A stretch of 64,000 nt of DNA, taken from contig NZ_JAMGBF010000005.1 of NCBI RefSeq assembly GCF_023516615.1, positions 1 through 64,000 on the forward strand, in the 5' to 3' direction. Position numbers and translations under genes: made by a program. Every line of letters starts with the position of its first letter. The stretch's first letter is position 1. Below are positions 8,307 through 17,268 of this stretch, one piece after another. Below the pieces are notes generated by a model. The model saw only the letters and a program-made list of their open reading frames with translations. It made no database searches and was not told the origin of the DNA. The stretch comes from Streptomyces panaciradicis. GTDB taxonomy: Bacteria; Actinomycetota; Actinomycetes; Streptomycetales; Streptomycetaceae.

Positions 8307-8831
8307 TCAGCTCAGTCCGAGGGAGGACAGCGCCGTCGTCCAGTCGGACGCGACCGCCTCTCGAGCGTCGTCCAGGCCGACCGTGCCGTTGCACACGGCC
8401 TTCTTCAGCTTGTTCTCCACCGTGTCCTTGTTGGCCGCGGTCGTGTCGCCGTAACGCGGCTCGGGCCAGAGGTTCTCCGCGCTCTTGGGCGCTCCGCCGA
8501 GTTCGAGCGGGACGAGGTGGTCCTCCTCGTAGTCGGCCGTGCTGGTGTCCTCGTAGCCGTACTCCGCGATCTGCCGGACCTTGAGCGCGTTGGTGTAGGA
8601 GGTCGACGGGCGCACGGTGGAGGTCCATCCGGACACGCATATCGTCGAGCCGATGGTGTCCTGCGTGACGTCGGGGTTGTAGGCGCCGGGCTGGCAGACG
8701 GGGTCGGGCAGGGGCAGGTAGTCCTGCGAGCAGCCGGACGCGTGGGCGGTGGCGCCCGTACCGAGGATCAGGCCGGCGACGGCGAGACCGAGGGACGTGC
8801 TCGTGGCGGTGAGGCGGCGCATGGCGCGCAT
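8307..8831 (-). CDS. Secreted HNH-nuclease-like protein
   Basis: A 174-residue protein with a clear Sec signal (MRAMRRL, then a hydrophobic stretch ending TAHASG). The mature part carries EEDHLVPLELGG followed by SAENLWPEP, the first half of an HNH-type active site (D-H then E-L-G-G and N-L-W-P), seen in small secreted nuclease-like proteins. Four cysteines in the mature protein could form disulfides. The start is chosen at MRAMRRL because GGGAGAA precedes it; an upstream ATG adds 16 residues. The substrate is unknown. Confidence 0.65.
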   Translation of the reverse strand: MRAMRRLTATSTSLGLAVAGLILGTGATAHASGCSQDYLPLPDPVCQPGAYNPDVTQDTIGSTICVSGWTSTVRPSTSYTNALKVRQIAEYGYEDTSTADYEEDHLVPLELGGAPKSAENLWPEPRYGDTTAANKDTVENKLKKAVCNGTVGLDDAREAVASDWTTALSSLGLS

Positions 8832-8963
8832 GGGGGTTCTCCCGCGTTCGGCCCGGGGATTCCGGGCAGTCGTGGGCATGACAGCACCGGCCGGGTCTAT
8901 GCGGGTAGAAGCATCTGGCGAAGATTCGGTGAACTGGCCGAGTTCTTACCGCCCCATGGCGGC

Positions 8964-9006
8964 TGGTTTCCCAACCCCTGGCTTGAACTTGGGAGTTGGG
9001 AAACCA
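8964..9006 (-). terminator. Terminator hairpin of the expansin-like gene
   Basis: The arms ggtttcccaac and gttgggaaacc are perfect over 11 bp around a ~19-nt partly paired loop, starting 23 bp beyond the stop codon of the expansin-like gene. Confidence 0.6.
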
Positions 9007-9028
9007 ACCGGATACGAAGAGCGCGCGG

Positions 9029-9979
9029 TCAGTGCGCGGCGAACTGCACGCGGGTCGGCTGGACGACGTTCGGCTTCACGGCGATCCCGTCCACCGTCAG
9101 CCGCTCGCCGTAGATGTCGGTGATCCTCAGCGACCCGCCGCAGCCGCTCCCCTTCTCGGAGAGGAAGTAGTTGTACGAGGTGCGCGGCAGCGCCAGCCAT
9201 CCGCTCCCGGCGCGCACCTCCAGCCGCGCCACCGGGTTGCGGTGCCCGAGCACCTGGATCCCACACCAGTACCGGCTGGACCCGGTCTTGTACCGCACCG
9301 AGAGCGTGCCGGCGCCGGCGGGGCTGACCAGCTCCCAGGACACGGCGATCCGCCCGGCCGACGGCGCGGCGAGCTTGGCGAACGCCTGGACGCTGAGGTC
9401 GAGTTGTCCGACGGCGCAGTCCCCCGGGCACTCGTTGACGATCCGCACCGTGACGGAGGCACCGCTCGCGGCGCGGACCCGTACGTACGCCCCGCACGCC
9501 TTGGACGTCTCGTAGTCGGCGGTGTTCATCGCCGCGATCATCATGTCCGCGCTCGGACCGAACAAGCAGGCGCCGTCGCCGTCGGCGGCGTCGTAGTGCG
9601 TGGCGACGCCCTGGCGGGTGGTGCCGGGGACGATCCGCCCGGCCAGGGAGGCCGCGGCCGGTACCGCGCGCGGCGCCCTGGTCGGCTCGGGCCGCGCCGA
9701 GGCACCGGTCGCTCTGGCCGACGGCGTGGCGGAACGGGCCGTGGGCGACGGGGAGGCCGACGCCGGTCTCCGTCCGGACGGCGTCGGCGACGGGCTCGCC
9801 TGCTCGACGCCCGCGACGGCCGTGGCCGAGGTGTGCCCGGCGGTGGCGGTCGCGCCCCCGCCGCCGGGCCGGAACGCGACAACCAGGGCCACGACGAGCG
9901 CCGCCGCGGCGACGGCGACGACGGACACGAGAGCCGGACGCCGGCCACGGGGCCGGCGGTGCGGAGTTGGGGACGCCAC
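9029..9979 (-). CDS. Membrane-anchored expansin-like (EXLX1-type) protein
   Basis: A 316-residue protein. A basic N-terminus and a long hydrophobic segment (ALVSVVAVAAAALVVALVV) are followed by a ~70-residue Ser/Pro/Thr/Ala-rich linker. Then comes a double-psi beta-barrel of the RlpA/expansin D1 type (VATHYDAADGDGACLFG, NECPGDCAVGQLDLS) and an expansin C-terminal carbohydrate-binding domain (WCGIQVLGHRNPVARLEV). Bacterial expansins loosen plant or microbial cell-wall polymers without hydrolysis. The GTG start is preferred (AAGGA, 8-nt spacing); an ATG 36 bp upstream is possible. It is followed by a strong terminator hairpin. Confidence 0.8.
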   Translation of the reverse strand: MASPTPHRRPRGRRPALVSVVAVAAAALVVALVVAFRPGGGGATATAGHTSATAVAGVEQASPSPTPSGRRPASASPSPTARSATPSARATGASARPEPTRAPRAVPAAASLAGRIVPGTTRQGVATHYDAADGDGACLFGPSADMMIAAMNTADYETSKACGAYVRVRAASGASVTVRIVNECPGDCAVGQLDLSVQAFAKLAAPSAGRIAVSWELVSPAGAGTLSVRYKTGSSRYWCGIQVLGHRNPVARLEVRAGSGWLALPRTSYNYFLSEKGSGCGGSLRITDIYGERLTVDGIAVKPNVVQPTRVQFAAH

Positions 9980-10059
9980 GGGCGAGGTCCTTACCTGGTT
10001 CGGTGACGGGATCATCGCCCCTGGGTCGCCGCCGGCGGCGAAAAGGTTGCCGCCGGTTC

Positions 10060-11283
10060 TCAGGACAGCGCGCTGCCCGCCCGCCAGGTCGCCCAGTCGA
10101 CGTTCCAGTCCCCGTAGCCGTTGCCCTCGGCGACGGGGTCCTTGGAGTGGACGACGGTGACCGGATCACCGAGGTGGACGTGCCCGAAGAATCACCGCGC
10201 GTCGCTCGTGCTCATGCCGATGCAGCCGTGACTGCCGTTGACCCGGCCGAACTTGCCCGCGTTCCACGGCGCCGCGTGCACGAACGTCCCCGAAGGGGTC
10301 AGCCGCACTGCCCACTTCACCGAACCGAGGTTGTACGCCTCGGGGCCGAAGATGCCCACGGTCCGCGAGTTCATCCGGATGCTGGGGACCTTCTCCAGGA
10401 CGACCATGGTGCCGTTCCAGGTCTCGAAACCGGGCTTGCCGCTGGAGACCGGAAGGGTGCGCAGCACCTTCCCGTCCTCCTTGACCGTCATGGTCTTGCG
10501 GTGCGTGTCGACGGTGCTGACGACCGCGTGCCCGACGTGGAAGCGGACGACGCGCTGCTGGGTGCCGTACACCCCGCCGCCCGCGTCGACGCCGCTCAGG
10601 GCCATCCGCAGGGTGACCTCGGTGCCGGGCGTCCAGTAGCCCCGGGGCCGGTAGTCGACGCGGTCCTTGCCGCTGTGGTCCTTCACCCAGCTCCAGGCGC
10701 CGTCGACGTGCGGGCTGGTGGTGACCGAGAGCCTGCGCTCCACGGCCGCCCTGTCCCGGACGGGCTTGTTGAAGGCGACCGACACCGGCATGCCGACGCC
10801 GACGGTCGCGCCCTTCTCCGGGCTGTACTCGCCGACGAACGTGCGCGCCCGCGCGGTGGCGAGGGTGGTCCGCCGCGTCACCGTCTTTCCGTCCGCGTCC
10901 TCGGCCCGCGCGACGACGGTGTACTTCGTCGCCGGGGCCAGCAGGGCGGACGACGTCCAGGTGTGTCCGTCCGCCGACAGCGATCCGCCGAACTCGTCGG
11001 TGTCCGGGGCGCTCACCCGTATGTCCACGAGCCTGCCGCCCGAGGAGTGGACCCGCACCCTGTCCCCCGGCGAGGCGGCCGCGCCGCCGCTTCCCGGCTG
11101 CACGGTGATGACCGACGCCGGGCTCTTCGTGGCCTGCTTGCCGTCGCTCTTCGCGCCCCCGCCGCCGTCGCAGGCGGTCAGGAGCAGCGCGGCGAGGCCC
11201 ACCGCGGCCGTCACTCTCCTCGCCACCCGGCCGCCACCGGGAAGGTCCGCTCCTCGCGGTCGTCGTGCCCGGCGCACCTGCAT
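10060..11283 (-). pseudogene. L,D-transpeptidase lipoprotein interrupted by in-frame TGA
   Basis: The N-terminus is a lipoprotein signal (LAALLLTAC). Ig-like domains (~50-250) and a YkuD catalytic domain follow, ending in the active-site motif VNGSHGCIGMSTSDAR. The next codon is TGA (complement of 10192-10194) where the family has Trp (DARWFFGHV). The same frame then continues with conserved FFGHVHLGDPVTVVHSKDP ... DWATWRAGSALS to a second TGA at 10060-10062, 42 codons after the interruption. A single TGG-to-TGA change (C to T on the + strand at 10192) explains it. The catalytic Cys is retained but the last strands of the domain are lost. It may be a pseudogene, a recent mutation or a sequencing error. 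The enzyme would make 3-3 peptidoglycan cross-links. Confidence 0.75.
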
Positions 11284-11375
11284 GAGTCCCTCCTCGTCGA
11301 ACTCTCCTCCACGCTACGTCGGACGAGTGCCACGCCGGGACCGAGGAATGTGTCGCGCCGCGCGTTTTCAGTGGC

Positions 11376-12671
11376 TCACCGGCGCGTGGTGGCCGGGGGC
11401 CTGCTCGGGGTGCCCTCGGCGCGCAGGGGGCTGTGGCCGGGCCCGGGCCGGCCCGCGGCCTCCGTCGTCCGGCGCGGGTGGTGCCGGGGTACGACGTCCT
11501 GCGGGAAGGTCAGCTGGGCGTTCATCCACTTCAGGGCGGCGGGCATCTCCCGTACCCAGGTGGGGAAGTTGTGGCTGCCGTTCTCGGGGAGGATCGAGGC
11601 GACCCGCATGGGCGGCTTGACGGCCTTGATGAACGCCTGGGTCTCGGCGTAACCCTTCTCGCCGTGCTTGCTGTTGGCGACCAGCACCGAGACCTGGGGG
11701 GCGGGCAGGTGCGCGAGCCGCCACATCAGGTCGTGGCCGTCGACCCGGGCCTGGCGGCCGAGGCCGCTGCCGAAGAGGTTGCCGGTCGTGGGGTCGTCCT
11801 TGACCTTGTAGTCGGGCGACAGGGCGGCGGCCGTGGTGTAGACGTGCGGATTGCGCATCGTGAGCTGGAGGGCGCAGCTGGCACCGGACGAGTACCCCAT
11901 GACGCCCCAGGCGCTGGCGTCGTGGCCGGCCCGGTACACGGACCGCACGGCCTCCGGCAGGTCCTTGGCCAGGAACGTCTCGGTCTGCGGCCCCCCGGGC
12001 ACGTCCACGCACTCGGTGTCGCGCGGCGGGGCGATCGTCGGCCGGATCATCACCATGATCGTCGGCTGCATCTGGCCCTTGCTCTGCAGATCGCCCGCGG
12101 TCTGCGAGACCCGCAGGTGCTGCGCGAGGTTGAAGATGCTGCCCGGGTAGCCGCTCAGCGCGACGATCACCGGGAAGCGCATGCGGTGGTACGCCTTCTG
12201 GAAGTACTGCGGCGGCAGATAGACGAAGGCCGGGTCGACGACGCCGGTGCGCTTGCCGATGATCTTGACGGACTCCACCCGGCCGACGGCGGCGGCCGGC
12301 CCCTGAGGCAGCCCGCTGACCCGGCTCAGCTGCTCGCTGCCGGCCGGCTGCACGAGTGAGCCGTGCACGCTGCTTATGCCGTTCACCGAGCCGTCGCCGT
12401 TCTGGTCGGCCGCCTGCGTCACGCCCACGGGGGCGGTGTCGACGTTGCCGAACAGTTCTCCCCAGGAGCCGAAGAACTGGTACGACGAGTTCACTCCGCA
12501 GGCGAAGGCGGCGACGATCGTCACCTGTGTCACACCGATGGCGCACAGCCGTCCCAGCACCTGCCACAGCCCCGGTTTGGCGAGCCGTGGCCACAGCCAG
12601 ACCAGCAGCGCCACAGACAGGGCTGCCAGCGCCAGCATCGCGTATACGGTCGTTCGACTGGTCAAACCCAT
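11376..12671 (-). CDS. Membrane-anchored alpha/beta-hydrolase esterase
   Basis: A 431-residue protein with two N-terminal hydrophobic segments (VYAMLALAALSVALLVWLW and a second near residues 40-60), so the esterase domain is probably extracytoplasmic. The catalytic domain is of the esterase D/antigen 85-like type, with the nucleophile in GYSSGASCAL and a His near the end in ENGSHNFPTW. A Pro/Arg-rich tail of ~40 residues follows. The start at MGLTSRTT gives a sensible membrane topology; a start ~100 bp upstream lacks support. Substrates could be cell-wall or mycolyl-like esters. Confidence 0.72.
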   Translation of the reverse strand: MGLTSRTTVYAMLALAALSVALLVWLWPRLAKPGLWQVLGRLCAIGVTQVTIVAAFACGVNSSYQFFGSWGELFGNVDTAPVGVTQAADQNGDGSVNGISSVHGSLVQPAGSEQLSRVSGLPQGPAAAVGRVESVKIIGKRTGVVDPAFVYLPPQYFQKAYHRMRFPVIVALSGYPGSIFNLAQHLRVSQTAGDLQSKGQMQPTIMVMIRPTIAPPRDTECVDVPGGPQTETFLAKDLPEAVRSVYRAGHDASAWGVMGYSSGASCALQLTMRNPHVYTTAAALSPDYKVKDDPTTGNLFGSGLGRQARVDGHDLMWRLAHLPAPQVSVLVANSKHGEKGYAETQAFIKAVKPPMRVASILPENGSHNFPTWVREMPAALKWMNAQLTFPQDVVPRHHPRRTTEAAGRPGPGHSPLRAEGTPSRPPATTRR

Positions 12672-12761
12672 GTCACTCAGTCCCTGAGATCCCTGCCCGT
12701 GCACTTGTCCTGCACAGGAGGAGGGCTGAAGAGCCTTCCGCGTTCCGTAACGAGAGCTTTG

Positions 12762-12786
12762 AGCGGAAGACATGGCCTGTTCCGCT
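12762..12786 (-). terminator. Candidate terminator of the acyl-CoA ligase gene
   Basis: The arms agcggaa and ttccgct (7 bp) enclose an 11-nt loop, 53 bp beyond the ligase stop and upstream of the esterase gene on the same strand. Confidence 0.4.
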
Positions 12787-12838
12787 ATGTCACGCGGCGG
12801 GAAGACGGCGGGGCGGTCGAGGTGACCCGGGCGGGTTC

Positions 12839-14659
12839 TCAGCGCTTCGGGCCGGGCGGGGCGTAGAGCGCCTCGATGTCGGCGGCGAACTTGGCGGCCA
12901 CGTATCCGCGCCGCACCTTCTGCGAGGGCGTCAGCTCCTCCCCCACGGCGAAGCCCCGGCTCAGGATGCGGAAGCGCCTGATGGACTCGGCCGCGGACAC
13001 CGTCCGGTTGGCCTCGTCCACCGCGGCCTGGACGGCCGACCTCAACTCCGGATCGTCGCGCAGTTCCGCGACGCCGTGCGTCCGCGGCCGGTCGTGCTCA
13101 CGCCCCCACCAGACGACGAACTCGGGGTCGAGGGTGATCAGGGCACCGATGTAGGGCCGCCGGTCTCCGACGAGCACGCACTGGTCGATCAGCCAGTGGG
13201 CCCGCAGCCGGTCCTCCAGCGGGGCGGGCGCCACGTTCTTGCCGACGGCCGTGACGATGAGGTCCTTCTTGCGGCCGGTGATGGTCAGATAGCCGTCGTC
13301 CAGTTGGCCGACGTCACCGGTGCGCAGCCAGCCCTCCTCGTCGAACGCCTCGGCGGTGGCCTCCTCGTCGTGCAGATAGCCGCCGAAGACGTTCGGGCCC
13401 TTCACCAGCACCTCGTCCCCCGGACCGATGCGCACCGCACAGCCGGGCAGCGGACGGCCCACGCTGCCGACCCGCTGGGCGCCCGGCAGGTTGAGGGTCA
13501 CCCCGGAGGCGGTCTCGGTCAGCCCCCAGCCCTCCAGCACGGTGACGCCGGCCCCCCGCATGAAGTGCCCGAGGGCGGCCCCCAGCGGTGCGCCGCCGCT
13601 GCACGCGTAGGCGACGTGGCCGCCCAGCGCGGCCCGCAGCTTCGTGAGGACCAGCCGGTCGAACACCCGGTGCCTGGCCCGCAGCCACAGGCCCGGTCCG
13701 CCGTGGTCCAGCGCCTCGCTGTAGGCGACGGCCGTGGCCTCGGCGGCCCGGAACATCCGCGCGTGCCCGCCCGCCACCGCCGTGCGCTGGGCGGTGTTGC
13801 GCAGTTTCTCGAAGATCCGGGGGACGGCCAGCAGCAGCGTGGGCCGGTAGGTGCGCAGTTCCGTGGTGAGGTTGCCGAGGTCGCTGGTGTGCGCGACCTG
13901 CGCGCCGTTGTGCACGGCGGCGAGCGCGACGACCCGTGCCAGGACGTGGGCCGGCGGCAGGAACACCAGGAGCCTGGTGCGGTCGGTCAGGACGTTCTCG
14001 GTGATCCCGTCGGCGGCGGCGACGTTGCGCACCTCGGCGACCAGGTTGCCGTGGCTGATCAGACAGCCCCTGGGCCTGCCGGTCGTACCGGAGGTGTAGA
14101 CGACGGTGGCCAGCGCGTCGGCGCCGACCGCACGCCGCCGCCGCTCGACCAGTTCCGGGGGCACCGTCCGGCCCAGCTCGACGAGGTGCCCGAGCCCGCC
14201 GTCCAGGCGCCACACCTGGCGCACCGAGGCCACCTCGGCGGCGGTGACGACGCGGGCGCGCTCCTCGCCCTCGACGAACGCGGCCCTGGCGCCGCTGTCG
14301 CGCAGGATCCACTCGACCTGCTCGGCGGACGAGGTCTCGTACACGGGCACGCTGACCGCCCCCGCGGTCCAGATCGCGAAGTCGCACAGCATCCACTCGT
14401 AGCGCGAGCCCGACATCAGCGCGATCCGGTCGCCCGGCGCGATCCCGGCCGCCATCAGACCCGCGGCCAGCGCCATGACCTCGTCGGCGAACGCGCGGGA
14501 CGTGACGGTCCGCCAGCCGCCGTCGGCCTTGCGGGCGAACGCCTCGTGGCCGGGGCGGTGCAGGGCGTTGTCGACGATGTCGTCGGTCGCGTTCGCCCGG
14601 GGCGACGTGACGTACTTGGCCGGGGTGTACCACGTCCGCGCGTGCGATGGCTCCTCCAT
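12839..14659 (-). CDS. Long-chain acyl-CoA synthetase (FadD15-like)
   Basis: A 606-residue ANL-superfamily enzyme. The P-loop-like motif is VVYTSGTTGRPRG near residue 205, the adenine motif GWGLTETASG near 365, TGDVGQL near 430, the hinge motif ITGRKKDLIVTAVGKNVAP near 445, and the lysine region TPSQKVRRG near the end. It activates fatty acids to acyl-CoA through acyl-adenylates. The start at MEEPSHARTWYTPAKY matches the usual N-terminus of these actinobacterial enzymes; longer versions upstream would run into the divergent GNAT promoter. Confidence 0.88.
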   Translation of the reverse strand: MEEPSHARTWYTPAKYVTSPRANATDDIVDNALHRPGHEAFARKADGGWRTVTSRAFADEVMALAAGLMAAGIAPGDRIALMSGSRYEWMLCDFAIWTAGAVSVPVYETSSAEQVEWILRDSGARAAFVEGEERARVVTAAEVASVRQVWRLDGGLGHLVELGRTVPPELVERRRRAVGADALATVVYTSGTTGRPRGCLISHGNLVAEVRNVAAADGITENVLTDRTRLLVFLPPAHVLARVVALAAVHNGAQVAHTSDLGNLTTELRTYRPTLLLAVPRIFEKLRNTAQRTAVAGGHARMFRAAEATAVAYSEALDHGGPGLWLRARHRVFDRLVLTKLRAALGGHVAYACSGGAPLGAALGHFMRGAGVTVLEGWGLTETASGVTLNLPGAQRVGSVGRPLPGCAVRIGPGDEVLVKGPNVFGGYLHDEEATAEAFDEEGWLRTGDVGQLDDGYLTITGRKKDLIVTAVGKNVAPAPLEDRLRAHWLIDQCVLVGDRRPYIGALITLDPEFVVWWGREHDRPRTHGVAELRDDPELRSAVQAAVDEANRTVSAAESIRRFRILSRGFAVGEELTPSQKVRRGYVAAKFAADIEALYAPPGPKR

Positions 14660-14768
14660 ACCACCATGGTCGCGCTCCGCCCGGCCCCGGTAAGGGGACC
14701 AACAGCACCGCGTGAGGGCCCACCGGCCCAGGACGGCCCGCGGAAGGGCGCCCGACGATGGGGGCACG

Positions 14769-15965
14769 ATGAGCCTTCAGCCCCGCCCCGACGACGTGCC
14801 CGCGGGCTACCCGTTCGCGTACGAGCGCGAACTGCGGCTCCGCGACGGCCGCCGCGTCGTGATCCGGCCGATCGTGCCGTCGGACGCGCCGGACCTGGCG
14901 GCGGCGATCCGGTCGGCGGACGCCGACACGCTGCACCGCCGCTTCCTGGGCGGCCCGCCGCGCCTCACACCGGACCTGCTGGACCGGCTGACGCGCCTGG
15001 ACTACGTCGGCCGGTTCGCCCTCGTCGCCTCGGAAGCCGCCTCCGGACGGGGCGTGGCCATCGCACGGTACGAGCGTCTGGCGGAAGGCGTCGCGGAGGT
15101 CAGCGTCGCCGTGGACCCGGCCTGGCGCCGCGTCGGCCTGGCGACCGCGATGGTGGAGTTGCTGGCCCAGGCGGCGCTGGAGCGGCACATCCACAGCTTC
15201 AGCGCCTCCTACCTCGCCGAGAACCGCCCGGTGGCGGCGCTGTTGTCCCTCGCCGAACTCACCGGCCCCCAGGAGGTCGACCTCGGACTGGCCGAGTCCG
15301 AGGTCGAGCTGGACCGCCGCAGCGTCACCGCGGCCGTGCAGGCGATGGACACGCGGTGGGGGTCAGCCCTTGACCGCGGAGCCGGCGACCCCCTGGACGA
15401 ACCACCGCTGGAAGAACGCGAAGACGATCAGGACGGGCAGGATCAGCAGGACGCCGAAGGCGAGGACCTGTCCCCAGTCGACCGGCATCTGCCCCTGGAA
15501 GACGCTCATCTCCAGCGGCAGGGGCCGCACGGCGGGGTCGGAGACCATCAGCACGGGCCAGAGGAAGGCCCCCCACTGGGTGAGAAAGGTCAGGATCGCG
15601 ACGGAGGCGAACACCGGCTTCGACATCGGCACGACGATCGCGAAGAAGGTCCGCCAGGGGCCCGCACCGTCGATGCGGGCGGCCTCCTCGATGCTGGGCG
15701 GGATCGCGCGGAAGAAGGTCGAGAACTGGTAGAGGGAGAAGGCGTTGGCGATGAACGGGACGGCCTGGATCCAGACGGTGTTGCGCTGGTCGTTGAACAG
15801 GTAGAACAGCGGGACGGCGACCGCCTCGAACGGCACGAGCATCAGGAGCAGGACGAGGGCGAAGACGGCGCCCTGGCCGCGCCACCGCAGCCGCGTCAGG
15901 CCGTAGGCGGCCATGGAGTTGACGATCAGACCGCCGAGCACCACGACGGTGGCCAGGAGCAGTGA
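14769..15965 (+). CDS. GNAT N-acetyltransferase; frame runs far past the domain
   Basis: Residues ~15-180 are a GNAT fold: LRDGRRVVIRPIVPSDAPDL at the start and the acetyl-CoA loop EVSVAVDPAWRRVGLATAMVELL. It is divergent from the acyl-CoA ligase. The recognisable protein ends near 15360, but the frame has no stop until 15965 and so overlaps about 600 bp of the opposite-strand permease gene. The residues after ~200 are the charged, repetitive antisense of that gene (EEREDDQDGQDQQDAEG). A TGA in another frame at 15371 would end it sensibly after a one-base shift. The true C-terminus is therefore uncertain. Confidence 0.6.
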   Translation: MSLQPRPDDVPAGYPFAYERELRLRDGRRVVIRPIVPSDAPDLAAAIRSADADTLHRRFLGGPPRLTPDLLDRLTRLDYVGRFALVASEAASGRGVAIARYERLAEGVAEVSVAVDPAWRRVGLATAMVELLAQAALERHIHSFSASYLAENRPVAALLSLAELTGPQEVDLGLAESEVELDRRSVTAAVQAMDTRWGSALDRGAGDPLDEPPLEEREDDQDGQDQQDAEGEDLSPVDRHLPLEDAHLQRQGPHGGVGDHQHGPEEGPPLGEKGQDRDGGEHRLRHRHDDREEGPPGARTVDAGGLLDAGRDRAEEGRELVEGEGVGDERDGLDPDGVALVVEQVEQRDGDRLERHEHQEQDEGEDGALAAPPQPRQAVGGHGVDDQTAEHHDGGQEQ

Positions 15966-16199
15966 GATGCCCATGAAGCGCCAGAAGTAGCCGGTGGCGT
16001 CGGAGTCGAAGCTGCTGAGGACGGCCCGGTAGTTGTCGAAGGACAGATGGGTGGGCAGGAAGCCGGTCAGGCCGTTCAGGACCTGGTCGGAGGGCTTGAA
16101 GCTGCCGAGGATCAGGTAGAGGACCGGCAGGACGAAGACGAACGCGAGCACGCCGAGGACGGCGTAGTCGGCGAAGCGGCGCAGGGGTGTGCGGGTCAT
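15363..16199 (-). CDS. Carbohydrate ABC transporter permease (MalG-type)
   Basis: A 278-residue inner-membrane protein with six predicted membrane segments and the EAA loop EEAARIDGAGPWRTFFAIVVPMSKP that contacts the ATPase. The N-terminus VLGVLAFVFVLPVLYLILGSFKPSD is typical of MalG-like subunits. It begins 2 bp after the partner permease stops. It closes the sugar operon (GH32, binding protein, two permeases). A longer upstream start would lie inside the partner gene and is rejected. Confidence 0.9.
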   Translation of the reverse strand: MTRTPLRRFADYAVLGVLAFVFVLPVLYLILGSFKPSDQVLNGLTGFLPTHLSFDNYRAVLSSFDSDATGYFWRFMGISLLLATVVVLGGLIVNSMAAYGLTRLRWRGQGAVFALVLLLMLVPFEAVAVPLFYLFNDQRNTVWIQAVPFIANAFSLYQFSTFFRAIPPSIEEAARIDGAGPWRTFFAIVVPMSKPVFASVAILTFLTQWGAFLWPVLMVSDPAVRPLPLEMSVFQGQMPVDWGQVLAFGVLLILPVLIVFAFFQRWFVQGVAGSAVKG

Positions 16200-16201
16200 G
16201 A

Positions 16202-17191
16202 TCAGTCCTCGTTGCCGGGGCGGACGACGCGGCGCTGGATGAGGGTCAGGGCGACGACGATCAGGAAGAAGACGACCGTGATCGCGGCGGCCTGGCCGAT
16301 GTTGTTCTGGTCGAAGGCCGTGGTGACGGCCTGGTACATCACGGTGCGGGTGGCGTCCTCGTCGAGCCCGCCGCCGTGGACGAGGACGTAGACCTGGTCG
16401 AAGACGCGGAGGGACAGCACCGAGGTGAGCAGGGCGACGAAGACCAGGGTGCTCCGGATGCCGGGCAGCGTGACGTGCCGGAACTGCTGCCACCGCGTGG
16501 CCCGGTCGAGCTCGGCGGCCTCGTAGAGCTCGCCGGGGATCTGCTGGAGGCCGGCGAGCAGGATGACCATCTGGAAGCCGACGCCCTGCCACACGGACAG
16601 CACGATCACCGAGGCCATGGCGGTGAGACTGTCCCCGAGCCAGTCGAAGGCGCCCCAGTGGCCGAGGCTGACCGCGTGCAGCGCGGAGTTGAGCAGGCCG
16701 TCGCCGCTGCGGGCGAGGATGAGCCGCCAGATGACCGCCACGAGGGCCATGGGGAAGACGACCGGCAGGAAGAACAGCGACCGGAAGACGCCGATGGCCT
16801 TGAGCTTGCGGTTGAGCAGGATGGCCAGCGCCAGCGCGAGCCCCGTCTGCAGCGGTACGACGGCCACGGCGAAGGTCAGGTTGTTCAGCAGGGCCCGCAG
16901 GAACGGGCCGGACATGTCGGGGTCGGTGAAGATGCGCCGGTACTGCTCGACGCCGAAGAAGCGCGGCGGCAGCGGCGAGCCGAGCCGCACGTTGTAGAAG
17001 GACAGGACGACGGCGTAGACGAACGGCACGGCGACGAAGGCGATCAGTCCGCCGAGAGCGGGCGCGGACATCAGCAGGCCGTGCAGCGCGTCGCGGTTCC
17101 GGCGCCGCGGGCGTACGGGTTCGGGGCCGGTCGCAGGTGCGCTCGGCTTCCGCCGGTCCGGTGCGGCGGGTGCGGGGTTCACGATGGTCAC
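16202..17191 (-). CDS. Carbohydrate ABC transporter permease (MalF-type)
   Basis: A 329-residue permease with a ~35-residue basic cytoplasmic N-terminus, six membrane segments (first: LLMSAPALGGLIAFVAVPFVYAVVLSF) and the EAA loop YEAAELDRATRWQQFRHVTLPGIRS. The GTG start gives MTIVNPAPAAPDRRK. It is separated from the upstream binding-protein gene by a strong hairpin, which may reduce its expression relative to the binding protein. Confidence 0.9.
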   Translation of the reverse strand: MTIVNPAPAAPDRRKPSAPATGPEPVRPRRRNRDALHGLLMSAPALGGLIAFVAVPFVYAVVLSFYNVRLGSPLPPRFFGVEQYRRIFTDPDMSGPFLRALLNNLTFAVAVVPLQTGLALALAILLNRKLKAIGVFRSLFFLPVVFPMALVAVIWRLILARSGDGLLNSALHAVSLGHWGAFDWLGDSLTAMASVIVLSVWQGVGFQMVILLAGLQQIPGELYEAAELDRATRWQQFRHVTLPGIRSTLVFVALLTSVLSLRVFDQVYVLVHGGGLDEDATRTVMYQAVTTAFDQNNIGQAAAITVVFFLIVVALTLIQRRVVRPGNED

Positions 17192-17210
17192 GGTAGGGGT
17201 CCTCTTCCCG

Positions 17211-17255
17211 GCCGGGAGGGGCGGACGCTGTCAGGGCGCGTACGCCCCTCCCGGC
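17211..17255 (-). promoter_or_regulatory. Intercistronic hairpin after the sugar-binding protein gene
   Basis: The arms gccgggaggggcg and cgcccctcccggc form 13 perfect pairs around a 19-nt loop. The hairpin starts 14 bp after the binding-protein stop and ends 20 bp before the permease start. This position suits an mRNA-stabilising or partially terminating element giving excess binding protein over permease. Confidence 0.6.
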
Positions 17256-17268
17256 TGCTGGATGCCGG

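Noticed and set aside
10192..10194. Selenocysteine or programmed recoding of the in-frame TGA in the L,D-transpeptidase
   Set aside because: The replaced residue is a conserved Trp, not Cys, and no recoding hairpin is evident; a point mutation or error is simpler.
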